Shown: positions 20,404 through 30,142, counted from the stretch's first letter. The stretch is 64,000 nucleotides of DNA from Pseudeuparius sepicola (GCA_963920635.1 OY987302.1:32463278-32527277), one strand, 5' to 3'. Translations and numbers: made by a program. The notes: generated by a model not told the origin, from the letters alone.

Positions 20404-20434
20404 TTTGAAAATGAACGAAAATGTTGTCGTGCAC

Positions 20435-21451
20435 TTAATAAATAAGGTTGCTTTCTAGTAATTCGTTTAAGATAGCCACAATCTCGTTGTCGTGAGAATT
20501 ATTTCCGGCGTTTTTGGATGCCACTAGCAGTCTCAACCTGTCCACTAATTCGTTTATATCGTCCCAGTACACGTATTCTATCGGTTTCTTGTTAAAAGCC
20601 AATTTCATACCCCCACCAATCGATGACGATGATTTTGAACGTGTACTAGCTTTCCTTTCGGGTACGGGTATGGAGCTAGGTGTTCTAAAAAAAGGTTTAA
20701 TAATTTCCATGTACTTGTGACGAGTGGTACCCTTCAATCTGCCAAGCTAATCGAGATGAATTCCAGTAAGAGTTAAGATGGTCTTATATTTTTCCCTGTC
20801 TTCCTCGTTGCTTTGTGGGTCATCGTGAAAAATTAAATTATAAAGCCCTTTTGTACCTTTAAATTTATCCTTTCCGTCGACAATAATATCTCCTGTCGTT
20901 TTATCAAAATCGATAAGTTTGTTTCTTAGAAACCATTTTGACTTGGAGGCATCATAAAACGGCCCATACACCTTATCTATAAGCTGCGATTTATCGTGAT
21001 ATTCTCCGATATAGGGTTGAGCAATTTCCGGGTATGATTCAATATATTCTTGAAAAACTTGTGGTGGATATTGTGTTGTGTCAACATCGTCATCACGCAG
21101 CGTCGTCTCGTCAGCGGGACGAATGGGATCTTCCCAGTAGGTTTCATCTTGAAGGAAAGGCGAACGAGATTTTTCAATGCTGGCTTTCAACGCGGCGAGT
21201 TTTCTGTTTATTCTGTCTTCAATTCCTTCTTCTTGCTCTACTTTTTCTATAATTTCTGGTACTTCTTTAGGTTCAAATTTTAAGTTATCGATCAACGATG
21301 TATTGGCTTCAATCTTTTCAAGTTTACGTGTTACCGGTTTAAACATTTTCTCGACAGATTCATCCTGTTCGAATTTCCCCAATTTTAGGGCCGTATACTT
21401 TTTTCTGATGGAGCGCGCGAGTTCTTTGATTTTCTTGGAACGTTGTGACAA
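20435..21451 (-). pseudogene. DUF8207-like Polinton protein (nested), one nonsense codon
   Basis: Frame 21451-20747 opens MSQRSKKIKELARSIRKKY and contains a Glu-rich linker, PPQVFQEYIESYPEIA, PFYDASKSKWFL.NKLIDFD, then GDIIVDG.DKFKGTKGLYNLIFHDDP. A TAG at 20747-20749 interrupts it. The same frame continues to 20435 with LGRLKGTTRHKYMEIIKPFF and WDDINELVDRLRLLVASKNAG. The outer homologue reads through at this point, so the stop is a lesion. Function unknown; conserved between the ATPase and the fibre-like gene. Confidence 0.75.
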
Positions 21452-21472
21452 ATGATTAATTGCGCGATAAAA

Positions 21473-21800
21473 TCAAAGTTTTATATATTGATCGAACCCC
21501 TTTCTATAGCGCCCATTGTTCAAATTAAAATCCTTAATAATCACCAAAGTGCCATAGTTGTCGTTCCAGCACTGCGAACATAGCCTCTTAAATTCTTCAT
21601 AGGTTAAATACGTGTTCGTCGTACACATGCCTGAGATTAAGGTTATCCTGTCTAAATAGTACAATGACATTACAGTTATCGCGGATCAATTGTTTAGGTA
21701 TTTTCGAATAAGTCTGACAGAGATAGGCCACATCTATACCCCTGTGTCTACCCATGGAATAGAATTCCCTTATTTTATTTTGTCTATCGCTGGCCACAGC
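21473..21800 (-). pseudogene. Packaging ATPase, 3' fragment truncated by the arm junction
   Basis: Only the region after Walker B survives: VASDRQNKIREFYSMGRHRGIDVAYLCQTYSKIPKQ, RDNCNVIVLFRQD, then, after a short indel near 21615, CSQCWNDNYGTLVIIKDF and YRKGFDQYI. Everything upstream, including the Walker A P-loop seen in the outer copy, is replaced by inverted polymerase sequence beginning about 21801. The truncation shows what the inverted duplication removed. Confidence 0.85.
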
Positions 21801-24497
21801 TATCGTACAAAAGAACTTAAGGAAATTCACGTAAATTTGCTTTATTTGACCAAGTTCAGATCGAGTTCGGGACATTTTTGCTACATTTTAGATTTAGGTA
21901 TTCTGACGGGAAATCAAATTAGTGGAAATAAACGAAAAAAATTCCTATGTGATCGCTGTTTGTGTAATTTCAATTCCAATGAACAACTAACGACGCATTT
22001 AGAGGATTGTCAAAGAGTAGATCCAGTGAAAATTATTTTACCTAATAAAAATGAAAACATTTTAAAATTTAAGGACATCAAAAAAACCGTAAAGGTTCCC
22101 TTTTCCATTTATGCAGATATAGAATGTTTAACGGTCAATATAGAAAATTGCGAAAATAATCCCTCGAAATCGTACACCAATCCCTACCAAAAACATGAAC
22201 CTTTTAGTATAGCTTATCAGGTAGTCTGCTCGTTCGATGAAACATTATCACACTTTGTGATATACAGGGGAGAAGCCCCAGTAAAATGGTTCGTTAACAA
22301 ATTCGTCTTGAAATGAAAACAATTGAGGACATATTAAAAACTAAATTACCAATGTCAAAAATTTCTCTAGAACAGCAAATAAATCATGATAACGTCATCA
22401 GGTGTATGATTTGCGATGAATTATTTCGGAAAGTAACCCGAAAGTTTTCGATCAAAATCACCTGACGGGTGAATATCGAAAAACACTTTGTAATAACTGT
22501 AATTTGCAGTGTAAAAACGCGAATTTTGTACCTATATTTGTCCATAATTTAAGCGGCTATGACGCACATTTTATTATCAGGGAGTTGAATTTTGACGATC
22601 AGCCAATTTCCCTATTGCCGATTTCGTTTGAAAAATTTCTTTCTTTCAGTAAAAGGTCGGGAACTCTTTATATGCGATATTTGGACAGTTTGAGATTTTT
22701 ACCCGCTTCCTTGCAAAAATTAGCCGAATCGCTCAATGCCGATCAGTTCGTTTTAACGCGTGAGACTTTTCCAGACCCCGAACAATTTAATTTAGCTATT
22801 AAGAAGGGCGTGTTTCCCTACGACTATCTCGATTCCGTTTCAAAATTAAGTGAAAACGAACTGCCCGCCATGCACCATTTTAACAGTAAATTGACGGGGG
22901 AACAATTTCCGATGAAAAATACTTGCATGCTCAAAATGTTTGGAAAACCTTCAAAATACAAAATTTGGGGCAATATAGCGATCTATATCTCCGAATAGAT
23001 GTAATCTTACTGGCAGACATTTTTGAGAACTATCGCGATTTTTGCATTAATAATTACGGTCTAGACGCTGCACATTTCTTCACCGCGGCCCATTTTTCCT
23101 GGGAAGCCATGTTAAAGATGACGAAAGTTGAAATGGAATTGTTGACAGATTACAATATGATTTTGTTTATCGAAAAGGGCATTAGAAGAGGGCTCGTTAT
23201 TTGTTCCAATCGATACGCGAAAGCGAATAATAAATACATGAAAAATTATGACGAATCATCCCCAGACTCATACATTTTTTATGGGGATGTAAATAACCTT
23301 TATGGTTTTTCTATGTCCTGTCCACTTCCCGTCTCCAATTTTGAATGGGAACATGATTTAGAAAAAATTGAAATACTCATAAAATTTTCTAGACACGGAT
23401 ATATCACGGAAACAGGTATTGATATTAACGGTTGGGGCGAAGGAATTGGGTATAACACAGGGACTTTCCGTTGCTCCCCACCACTATGAAACAACGCCGG
23501 GAAAACCTAAGAAATTGACCAGCACATTTTTCAAAAGAGAAAAGTACGTTGTACATTACAAACTTCTTATCCAAGCTTTAAATTTGGGCATTAAATTGAT
23601 GCAAATTCATAGGGTTTTAAAATTTAAACAAAGTGCCTGGTTAAAAAAATATATGGATCTAAATACGGGTTTGCGCGCTCAGGCAAAATCAGAATTTGAA
23701 CAGGATTTATACAAAAGAAAAAATAACATTATTTACGGTAAAACGGTCCAGAATATAAGAAATAACAGGGATATTAGGTTAGTCACTAGCTGCGACGGGA
23801 GATACGGAGCCAGAAAACTTATTGCCCAACCCAATTTTGATTCTTTGCAAATTTTCTCGGAAAATCTGATAGCCGTAGAAATGAAAAAAAAAACGAATTG
23901 TTGTTTAATAAACCGATTTATGTAGGCATTTCCGTGCTAGACATTTCCAAAAGCCTCGTGTACGATTTTTAATATAATTATTTCACAAAATTACCTGTAA
24001 GGGAAATAAAGCTGCTGTATTCCGATACCGATTCCCTCATGTATCATATTTTTTGTCACGATTTTTACGAAATCATTCGAAATGACTGCATCAAAATTTT
24101 CGATACCAGCGATTATCCGGACGGGAACGTATTTAAAATTGCAAAATTTAACAAGAAGAAAATCGGGTATATTAAAGACGAGGTAAAAGGTAAAATTATT
24201 TCAGAATTTGTCGGCCTGGCCGCAAAAATGTACGCGTTCAAATTTCACAATGAAGACGATGATTCGGAAATTTCGGTAAAGAAAGCTAAGGGTGTGGGAA
24301 AATTCGCTGTTAATAACTTAACATTTCAAAATTATAAAGACATTCTTTTCGGTACTTCTTCGGACCTGTATTCCAAATTTAATACGATAAGGTCCGAAAA
24401 ACATAATATTTATTCGTTTACGGTTAATAAAAATGCCTTAAGCAGTTTTGACGATAAACGCAAAATCCTTGAAGAAACATCGGAACGTTTTGGTTAG
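21801..24497 (+). pseudogene. DNA polymerase B, N-truncated inverted copy (nested, right arm)
   Basis: A mirror copy of the left-arm polymerase, starting at the codons equivalent to YHTKELKEIHVN, so about 320 N-terminal codons are missing. It keeps the C2H2-like finger, YADIEC, SGYDAHF, YSDLYLRIDV, DVNNLYGFSMS, GKTVQN and YSDTDSL. Lesions are frameshifts near 22310, 22430, 22910 and 23895, a deletion near 23455, and a TAA at about 23970-23972 replacing a histidine codon. It cannot make an active enzyme. Confidence 0.9.
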
Positions 24498-24753
24498 GCT
24501 ACGACGATTCACCATAATATATTTTTCAAATTTGCATAAATGGATCGTAAACAGGAAATGTATGCGACGCGCGGATTGATAAGATCGTTGTGATAAGACC
24601 GTCGTCAACAGGAAAAGGCGGTTTAAAAACCGTTGTCTCTCAATGTAATTTAGTTACCACACAATTGTTTTTTATCGTTCTATTTAAGTGCACCATACAA
24701 AAATGTTGTGATTACAAAATCTCGCTAAAAAAGAAATTGTGCGAAATCTCAAA

Positions 24754-25301
24754 ATGTCGTGTCACATTCTAGAGACGGATCTGCCGCAGCTTGTACAATA
24801 TGAAATTATTAGTGATTTTACGAAGTACAAGCTTCAAATTTACAAAGAAACCATTCACGACTGAGAAGGTGTAGAGCAGGAGGTGATACATTTTGAAAAT
24901 TAGATGACACCTAGGGAAGTGGCTTTTTTTACTAAATCAATCCGCGTGGGATGATCTCTGGTTCAATGAAAGAATGATTTTTTTACCGGAAGAACATGAC
25001 ATGCCTTTTTGTGTTATCACGGAATATTTTACGTTTCCACAGTTAGAAAATTTGAAAGTGTGTTTCTACTGCAAAGGTGTAGTTCAATTTTTATTTGAAG
25101 AGTATCAGAATTTTCGTCGCGCACCCAAGAGAAAACACTTCTCATCACACGTTACTCAAGTCATGAACAGGTGGATTAAAAATTCGCAAGAATGGTGCGG
25201 AAATTGTTCTAGAACCCCCCCTCTTCGATTTGTATGACCCACATTTATGTTTTGAAGTCATGCATAATGAAACCGATGATGATTCGGCTATTGAATTTTA
25301 A
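24754..25301 (+). pseudogene. Inverted copy of the 13153-13695 gene (right arm)
   Basis: It starts MSCHILETDLPQLVQYEII, continues to KYKLQIYKETIHD, then hits stops near 24862 and 24903 and a frameshift near 24930. The frame with FLPEEHDMPFC.ITEYF, CFYCKG and WCGNCSRTP (24974-25237) is open, and the acidic tail is shifted. More decayed than the left copy. Confidence 0.75.
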
Positions 25302-26560
25302 AAAACTGGTGTTGGAAAAATGTTTTTAAAAATATTGCAAAATTATAAGATTTTTTTTATATAATTTTCTGCGTACGTTGTGATCCTTTTGCGTTTGTTG
25401 TATTTTTGCGTTCGTTGTGACCTTTTTTGCGTTCGTTGTATTTTTGTCTTCGTTAAAGCAAAAAAAAATATACATAAGGACTCTGTGAACCTGTATACCT
25501 AACCCATGAAATTACCCCAAATATATTTGTAATTATTGTATTCTTTTTTTACCTTCGTTAAGCTAAAGTTTTAAATATTGACTTTGAGAACCTATATACC
25601 CATTAACAATAAAAAAATTTGTATATCTATAGGTATCTTTTATTTTTTTTCTTATCTTTTTAATCACCATCGAAACTCAAATTTTAACGAATCCATTCTT
25701 TTTATTTTTCTCCTTATCTTTTAATCTGGTTAAAACACATAATTTTTCTTAAGAATTTTTATAACATTTCACTAAGACACAAGAAATTCACTGTTTTGTT
25801 TATTATAAATCGAGCTTTCAAGTGGGAAAAAATTGAGTAATTTTTTATCTATTTAAAAAGACATATATCTTAGTGATTTTAGAAAAAAGAAAAGGAGATT
25901 TTTTAATGATTGTATGGATGGAGTAATGGGGAAAATAAAAAAAATTGTTGAGTTTAATTTTTATTTATTCTGCACCAAATCTGAAACAAATTTAGTGGTT
26001 ATACAAAGGTTAAATAACAAGAATTATTGTTATACCATTTGGGGTACACCCAAACAACCCCCAGGGGTCCTTCCACGTAAAAGAATACGTAATATGATCC
26101 ATGTTCCCCTATGAAGGGGGGGTGCAATACTGCCCATCTGGCTACAAAATACGCATAAATTATGATATAGTTTTAATTTTATAACTTACTGGTAATGTTT
26201 GCACCCTTTGCTTAATAAATTATATAAATTCTGAAACAAAAAAATTGATTAGAGGATTAATTTTTAGGAAGCTTTCTCATTACTTTACCCATTTTGCCAC
26301 AAAGAAACAACGAGACTAAATGAAGACTTTTCTGCAGTGTTTGATTTTATGGAGCTTTATCAAATGTCCGGAAACATTACATCGCATTCTATTTTTAACG
26401 AACAAAGAAAACATGCACTTTGCATTAATTATTATTCATTCCACCTAAAACCGCTTAAATGTTTTCTGTGAACAATTTGTCAACCCTGCAACTTTTTCTC
26501 CGCCTTTAAGGAACTCTTTCCAAGACATTTTCTTCTAAGACATCGCATATATTTACCTAC
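25302..26560. other. AT-rich subterminal noncoding region, right arm
   Basis: No supported gene. It is the diverged mirror of 11831-13152, including the GCGTTCGTTGT repeats at 25380-25450 and the GGGGG-rich hairpin area near 26110-26125. ORFs here are chance frames. Confidence 0.6.
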
Positions 26561-26918
26561 CTTTTGGTATAACCTAACTTTTGGTCACCCTGTATATTTT
26601 TTCTCTTAATATTTTCACATATTTCTCTTTTTGTTCCATCCTGTATATTTTCTCATATTTAACCTAACTTTTGTTCATATTTTTTCTCTTAATATTTTTC
26701 ACATATTTCTCTTCTTGTTCCATCCTGTATATTTTTCTGAACTTTTGGTCACCCTATTTTTTCCAACATCTCAAGACTCCTCCGCCTTTCAGGCCCCCGG
26801 ATCCGGATCCTCTCACGCTACCTGACAGGCGTCTCTCGAGGTGCAAGCGCGCGCGCGCCCGAACGGATGACGTCGGCGAGATTCTAGTTTGCGCTTTTTA
26901 AGGTCACTTCTTCGACGT

Positions 26919-26998
26919 GCGGCGATAGCCCAGTTGGCCGGAGTGACGGGGTCGGGACACGAACGGAACAGATTCGATTCCAGCCACGGGCTTTTTTT
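26919..26998 (+). promoter_or_regulatory. Pol III (tRNA-like) promoter unit in right TIR
   Basis: Inverted partner of the left unit, with A-box TAGCCCAGTTGG (26926-26937), B-box GATTCGATTCC (26971-26981, closer to consensus than the left copy) and T7 at 26992-26998. A14 and G18-G19 positions are kept. It would transcribe toward the element terminus. Its presence in both arms means it predates or took part in the inverted duplication. Confidence 0.6.
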
Positions 26999-27193
26999 AT
27001 TTCATTCCAGGAAAAGGCAACGTCGCACCTACACGACAGAATCGAGGATCCGGCAACGCCGCGCCGCGACTGCGGCCGAGAGAGAGAGACCAAAAGTAGC
27101 GATAAGACCGCACCGGAAGTCGTTATCTTATATGTGAAAATACATGAGTGCGAGTGAGATGGAATGATGGTGCACCCGCTTTGCCTCACTACT

Positions 27194-27199
27194 ATCTCT
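27194..27199. other. Target-site duplication ATCTCT, right copy
   Basis: Identical to 11185-11190, and it directly follows the ...CCTCACTACT terminus. On the minus strand it forms two complete codons of the capsid gene at both sides, so the target site was inside that reading frame. Confidence 0.95.
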
Positions 27200-27499
27200 C
27201 ACCATTTCCAACTCTTTGCCATTAAGTTCGTATGAGACAGAATCAAAGAAAAACGATGCACCATTGTTTACAAGCTTGCAAGTACCAGTGCCTGATTTCT
27301 TGTTTATTTTACCTTTTATGAAAATTGCAGCATCATACATCAACAACCAAGCGTCACCTTGATTAATGGTTATTTCTACGATGTCATTGTTCATGAAGGA
27401 CTTTACGAACGGATAATAGGAGCGTGCTTCTAAACGTTGAATAGATTCATCGAACTTTGGTTTCTGATGCACGTCGAACACTTGATGCGTCAATGACAT
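27194..27499 (-). pseudogene. Major capsid protein (outer Polinton), N-terminal 102 codons
   Basis: It starts MSLTHQVFDVHQKP at 27499 and contains a beta-rich stretch with VEITINQGDAWLLMYDA and FFDSVSYELNG. The frame is open up to the nested element edge at 27194; codon phase there equals that at 11190. N-terminal capsid start motif and following segments match the 'F..P.fd.si..leyh.y.P' start seen in adintovirus-like capsids (by eye). The rest of the gene is at 10258-11190. Confidence 0.85.
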
Positions 27500-27650
27500 G
27501 ATAACCGAGATATTTTAAGAATAGGCGATTTTCAGGTGTAAGACTCGTATTACGATCTCTACTCTTGTACAGCTCTGCTGGTTGTGAACTTCTCGACCGA
27601 CCGACACTCCTTTTATATGGTCGGTACCTACCATCAAAAACTAACACCAT
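27500..27650 (-). CDS. Small basic protein with LTPENRLFLKYLGY motif
   Basis: About 50-60 residues are readable: an Arg/Ser-rich start (PYKRSVGRSRSSQP) then SLTPENRLFLKYLGY. Its end overlaps the capsid start in another frame. A short protein with an 'LT..N..FL..LG' motif just before the capsid gene recurs in insect Polintons (from memory). Role unknown, possibly capsid-associated. Confidence 0.5.
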
Positions 27651-28368
27651 TTCTCTTCAGCTCCAATCTGATTATGATTTCTTTCCCGTTGAGATTTACC
27701 GATCTTGAATCTTGATCTAAAAGTTGCACTGTAATATTGTCGATGGTTTTCCTATTGACAGGCAAATAAATTAGTTTCCTAGGTTCGATATTGATACTGT
27801 ATCCCGGGTCTACTGTAGGCATAAACTCAAAAAGAGTATGCGAAGGTGCGTTGTTGTAATATGATCCCGAAATTAAATTGCACTCCACTCTTATTGTTAC
27901 CACTTGCACAATCTCTACTCGGAGGTCTGATTGATGTAAATCTCCGGATTTCAATATTTTATTGGAAGCCAAGCAATTTAGCAATTTAGCTATAATATCG
28001 GGCTGTTTAAAATTTACATTATACAGAGATTTAAGTTCACACTTTAAAGTATTATTGTTAGGTTTCAACGAAAAAATTTCGTCTAGTCCTTGCTGATTAT
28101 CCAGCGAACTTCCTAGTTGTTTCTGAACGTAATTCTCAATATCCCGAATCTCATATGCTCCTGTCGGAATCTCAATTTCTATCTCGCTTCCTCTGTGATC
28201 TACGAAATATAGCTTGCTCTGTCCTCCCTCTATATTTGGAATTGAATTCCAAGTAGATAGAGAAATTAACGCTAGCGAATATTCGTACTGAGGACCTAGC
28301 TCAAGGGGCGGAAAAAACGATTTGGATATGTAGCTACCGTTACCCGTCAAAGTAAACGTCTGCGACAT
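27634..28368 (-). CDS. Penton (minor capsid) protein, single jelly roll
   Basis: I take MSQTFTLTGN (28368) as the start, although the frame is open to 28446. Hallmarks: F.PPLELGPQYEYSLALISL, WNSIPNI, IEIPTGAYEIRDIENY and a C-terminal beta-rich half ending RLELKRNGVSF, about 244 residues. Pentons of this type occupy the fivefold vertices of Polinton/adintovirus capsids (family knowledge). It is open and adjacent to protease and capsid genes, all minus strand. Confidence 0.8.
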   Translation of the reverse strand: MSQTFTLTGNGSYISKSFFPPLELGPQYEYSLALISLSTWNSIPNIEGGQSKLYFVDHRGSEIEIEIPTGAYEIRDIENYVQKQLGSSLDNQQGLDEIFSLKPNNNTLKCELKSLYNVNFKQPDIIAKLLNCLASNKILKSGDLHQSDLRVEIVQVVTIRVECNLISGSYYNNAPSHTLFEFMPTVDPGYSINIEPRKLIYLPVNRKTIDNITVQLLDQDSRSVNLNGKEIIIRLELKRNGVSF

Positions 28369-28400
28369 GACTGAGCAAAAATATGATAATTTTTTCTGTT

Positions 28401-28769
28401 TTATAGGGTTTTTCCACGTAAAAATTTCAAACAGAGGTGTCCGCAATTTATTTCATCGTATGTTTGATACGAGTTATTGTTGTATACGATATTAGCAGGT
28501 TTCCCCAAGTATAGGATCAGTTCTTTCGGTGGCTTCAACGCCCCGAAATTATCGAAATACTCAACGTTGTTACCTCTTTTCTCATATGCTACCCAATGTG
28601 TTCCAGCATTACTTTTGACGTCTAAATTCAAAATTGCCGATTCGTTTTTGTTTGGACCAAGTTTTGGAAGCGTGTCTCTCATAAAGACACCTCTAAAATA
28701 AGGTATTTTTATCTTTTTAGCGTAAAAAATTAAATCTTTATCCGTTAGAGGTCTATTGGGTAGCATCAA
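28401..28769 (-). CDS. PRO: Adenain-like cysteine protease (maturation protease)
   Basis: A 122-residue intact frame. The catalytic arrangement is visible: His58 (AGTHWVAY), Asp73 (YFDNFG), Gln102 and Cys109 (NCGHLCLKFL), with the seven-residue Gln-to-Cys spacing of adenovirus protease. It would cleave capsid and core precursors during virion maturation. It overlaps the pX-like gene end by a few codons and is followed by penton. Short compared with adenain (about 200 aa), as is common in Polintons. Confidence 0.88.
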   Translation of the reverse strand: MMLPNRPLTDKDLIFYAKKIKIPYFRGVFMRDTLPKLGPNKNESAILNLDVKSNAGTHWVAYEKRGNNVEYFDNFGALKPPKELILYLGKPANIVYNNNSYQTYDEINCGHLCLKFLRGKTL

Positions 28770-29587
28770 TGGGAGTTTTTTTCTTTAAATATAAACCGAA
28801 TTCTCCGTGATTATTTTTCTTTAAGTAAAGCCCAGATCCCGTTTTTCCAATAGCTTCCATTGCCCTATTATGACGTATTTGTTCATCAATTTTTTTCTGC
28901 GCGTTTTTTGCGTCTATAGCGGTTTTCGCAACAGCGCTAGCACCATCAGCTACCGAACCGAGGGCCCCCAAAGCTCCTAACAGGGCAGTAGGGGTAAAAA
29001 GACCCCTGTTTTCTTTTCAAAGGGAATCACTCTCGGTACTCGAATTTTTCGTTTCCCTCCCGCCTTCTTGATGGCTAATCGTGCAGCGCGCAAAGCTGCC
29101 GATGAATTTTTTTTCAAATTCCTGACATCATTAAGCTGATCTCTATCAAATGTTTTTTCAATGATCTCGAGACTTTTCCCACGATATCTTTTTTAAAAGA
29201 AACCGAACCTTTTTTCGGCTTTATTCCCATTCCCAATTTTCGTTTAGTTTTCATTGCGGTCGTGACTAGAAGAGCGGCAGCCTTTTCACCAAATTTTGCG
29301 TCTTTTGATTTAACACGTCCCCAAGCCCTATTTTCCAATTCTAAATCGGCTGCGTGTCTCTCCTTTAAAGATCTATTTTCTGAATATGCAATATCGTGCT
29401 CCTTGCACGCAGCGTCTAACTTATTTATACCAGCGTCACCTCTCGCAATTCTTTTTTGTAATTTTGTGCCAGGACCACAAAACTGATATCCAGGAAGATG
29501 TAATTCGACGGGCATCTTATTTATTAGCGTGTTCACCAACCCTTCACCTGTGAAGGATGACATTGAACTGATTCCAGTCAAATGCAC
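28753..29587 (-). pseudogene. PLA2-domain / pX-like virion core protein, frameshifted
   Basis: The first part (29587-29114) has a parvovirus-VP1-like phospholipase A2 domain: Ca-loop FCGPGT (residues 37-41) and the catalytic pair in DAACKEHDIAYS (His64-Asp65). A basic stretch follows. A frameshift near 29160 leads to a basic, nuclear-localisation-like segment (RAARLAIKKAGGKRK). After a second shift near 28985 comes an Ala/Gly-rich block (GALGSVADGASAVAKTA) and GSGLYLKK...GLYLKKK, as in adenovirus pX/pVI-like core proteins of adintoviruses (family knowledge). PLA2 would open endosomal membranes at entry. Inactive here. Confidence 0.75.
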
Positions 29588-29839
29588 TTGGACGTATTTA
29601 TATGTTCTGCGCTCAGAAGCAATCGGAACTTTTAGATTTGAGTTTCAATTTTGTAGGGGTTGTAGGGGTAAATAAAAATTGACTATCATATTTTATTTTT
29701 TACAATTTTTTAAATTTATGTCTTTGAACTTTATTTATTTCATACATTTCAATTTCATATTTTAGATTTTGAAGAGATATTAGATAAAATTCCAATCTTC
29801 TTTTGTAGTGTTGTTTGCGTCGCCTCTTGTCAGTGGGAT

Positions 29840-30142
29840 TCATTCTTCCTCAAATTTAATATTCGTTGTCCTACCAATGAGGCCCAGACTCGTCAAGAAG
29901 ATCTTCTTTCCGTTGGTGATTTCCCGGTTTATGTCTTCGGTGCGTTCAGACGTAAATTCTTTTACGAACCGTGCAGGTAGCGCAGTTCGAAAATTTTCAA
30001 ATTCGACGAACACTTTCTCCCCGTACCTTGTTTCAATTCTTCTAAAAGATAAAATTTTATGTTTTTCACCAACCACTAACTCTATTGCATTCACAATTTC
30101 TTTTACGAAGTTATTTTCGTTCAACTGTTTGAGAAAATACAT
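29840..30142 (-). CDS. Small LPxRF-family protein (outer Polinton), 100 aa
   Basis: An intact 100-residue frame: MYFLKQLNENNFVKEIVNAIEL, then KILSF.RIETRYGEKVFVEFENFRTALPARFV and a C-terminal IGRTTNIKFEEE. It shares the T..GE.V.V....F...LP.RF core with 17553-17762. It is the last recognisable gene of the outer element, so the right terminus should lie soon after. Function unknown. Confidence 0.6.
   Translation of the reverse strand: MYFLKQLNENNFVKEIVNAIELVVGEKHKILSFRRIETRYGEKVFVEFENFRTALPARFVKEFTSERTEDINREITNGKKIFLTSLGLIGRTTNIKFEEE

Larger units (their letters stand above)
11191..27193. mobile_element. Nested palindromic Polinton, 16,003 bp
   Basis: The element begins AGTAGTGAGGCAAAGCGGGT and ends with its reverse complement, and is flanked by ATCTCT on both sides. 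It interrupts the outer capsid gene. It encodes polymerase B, a small LPxRF protein, a 248-aa protein, an intact integrase, a fibre-like protein, a DUF8207-like protein and the 3' part of the packaging ATPase. No capsid, penton or protease gene is present. Instead the right 5.4 kb is an inverted copy of the left 5.4 kb. It is younger than its host element, whose genes are far more damaged. Confidence 0.95.
21797..27193. repeat. Right inverted arm of nested Polinton (long TIR)
   Basis: Reverse-complement copy of 11191-16646. It starts abruptly inside the packaging ATPase gene (junction about 21797-21803) and continues through PolB, the small zinc-ligand gene and the Pol III-like unit to the terminus. 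It differs from the left arm by a roughly 45-bp deletion in PolB near 23455, a 21-bp segment near 23215 present only here, and scattered changes. Confidence 0.9.
631..30142. mobile_element. Outer Polinton/Maverick (adintovirus-like), decayed, split by nested element
   Basis: The polymerase B on the plus strand at the left, and the integrase, FtsK/HerA-type ATPase, double-jelly-roll capsid, penton, adenain-like protease and PLA2/pX-like genes on the minus strand, form the gene set of virus-like Polintons. The two halves, about 631-11190 and 27194-30142, are joined by the capsid gene, whose reading frame resumes exactly across the nested insertion. Most genes carry stops or frameshifts. I could not identify terminal inverted repeats, so the limits given are those of recognised genes only. 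Confidence 0.8.

Noticed and set aside
26919..26998. A functional tRNA gene
   Set aside because: A- and B-boxes and spacing fit, but the acceptor, D and T stems do not pair and no anticodon arm can be drawn. Only a Pol III promoter-like unit is claimed.
26631..27189. Protein-coding frames in the TIR on both strands
   Set aside because: Frames are short, biased by GC-rich repeats, and overlap the Pol III-like unit; no family pattern.
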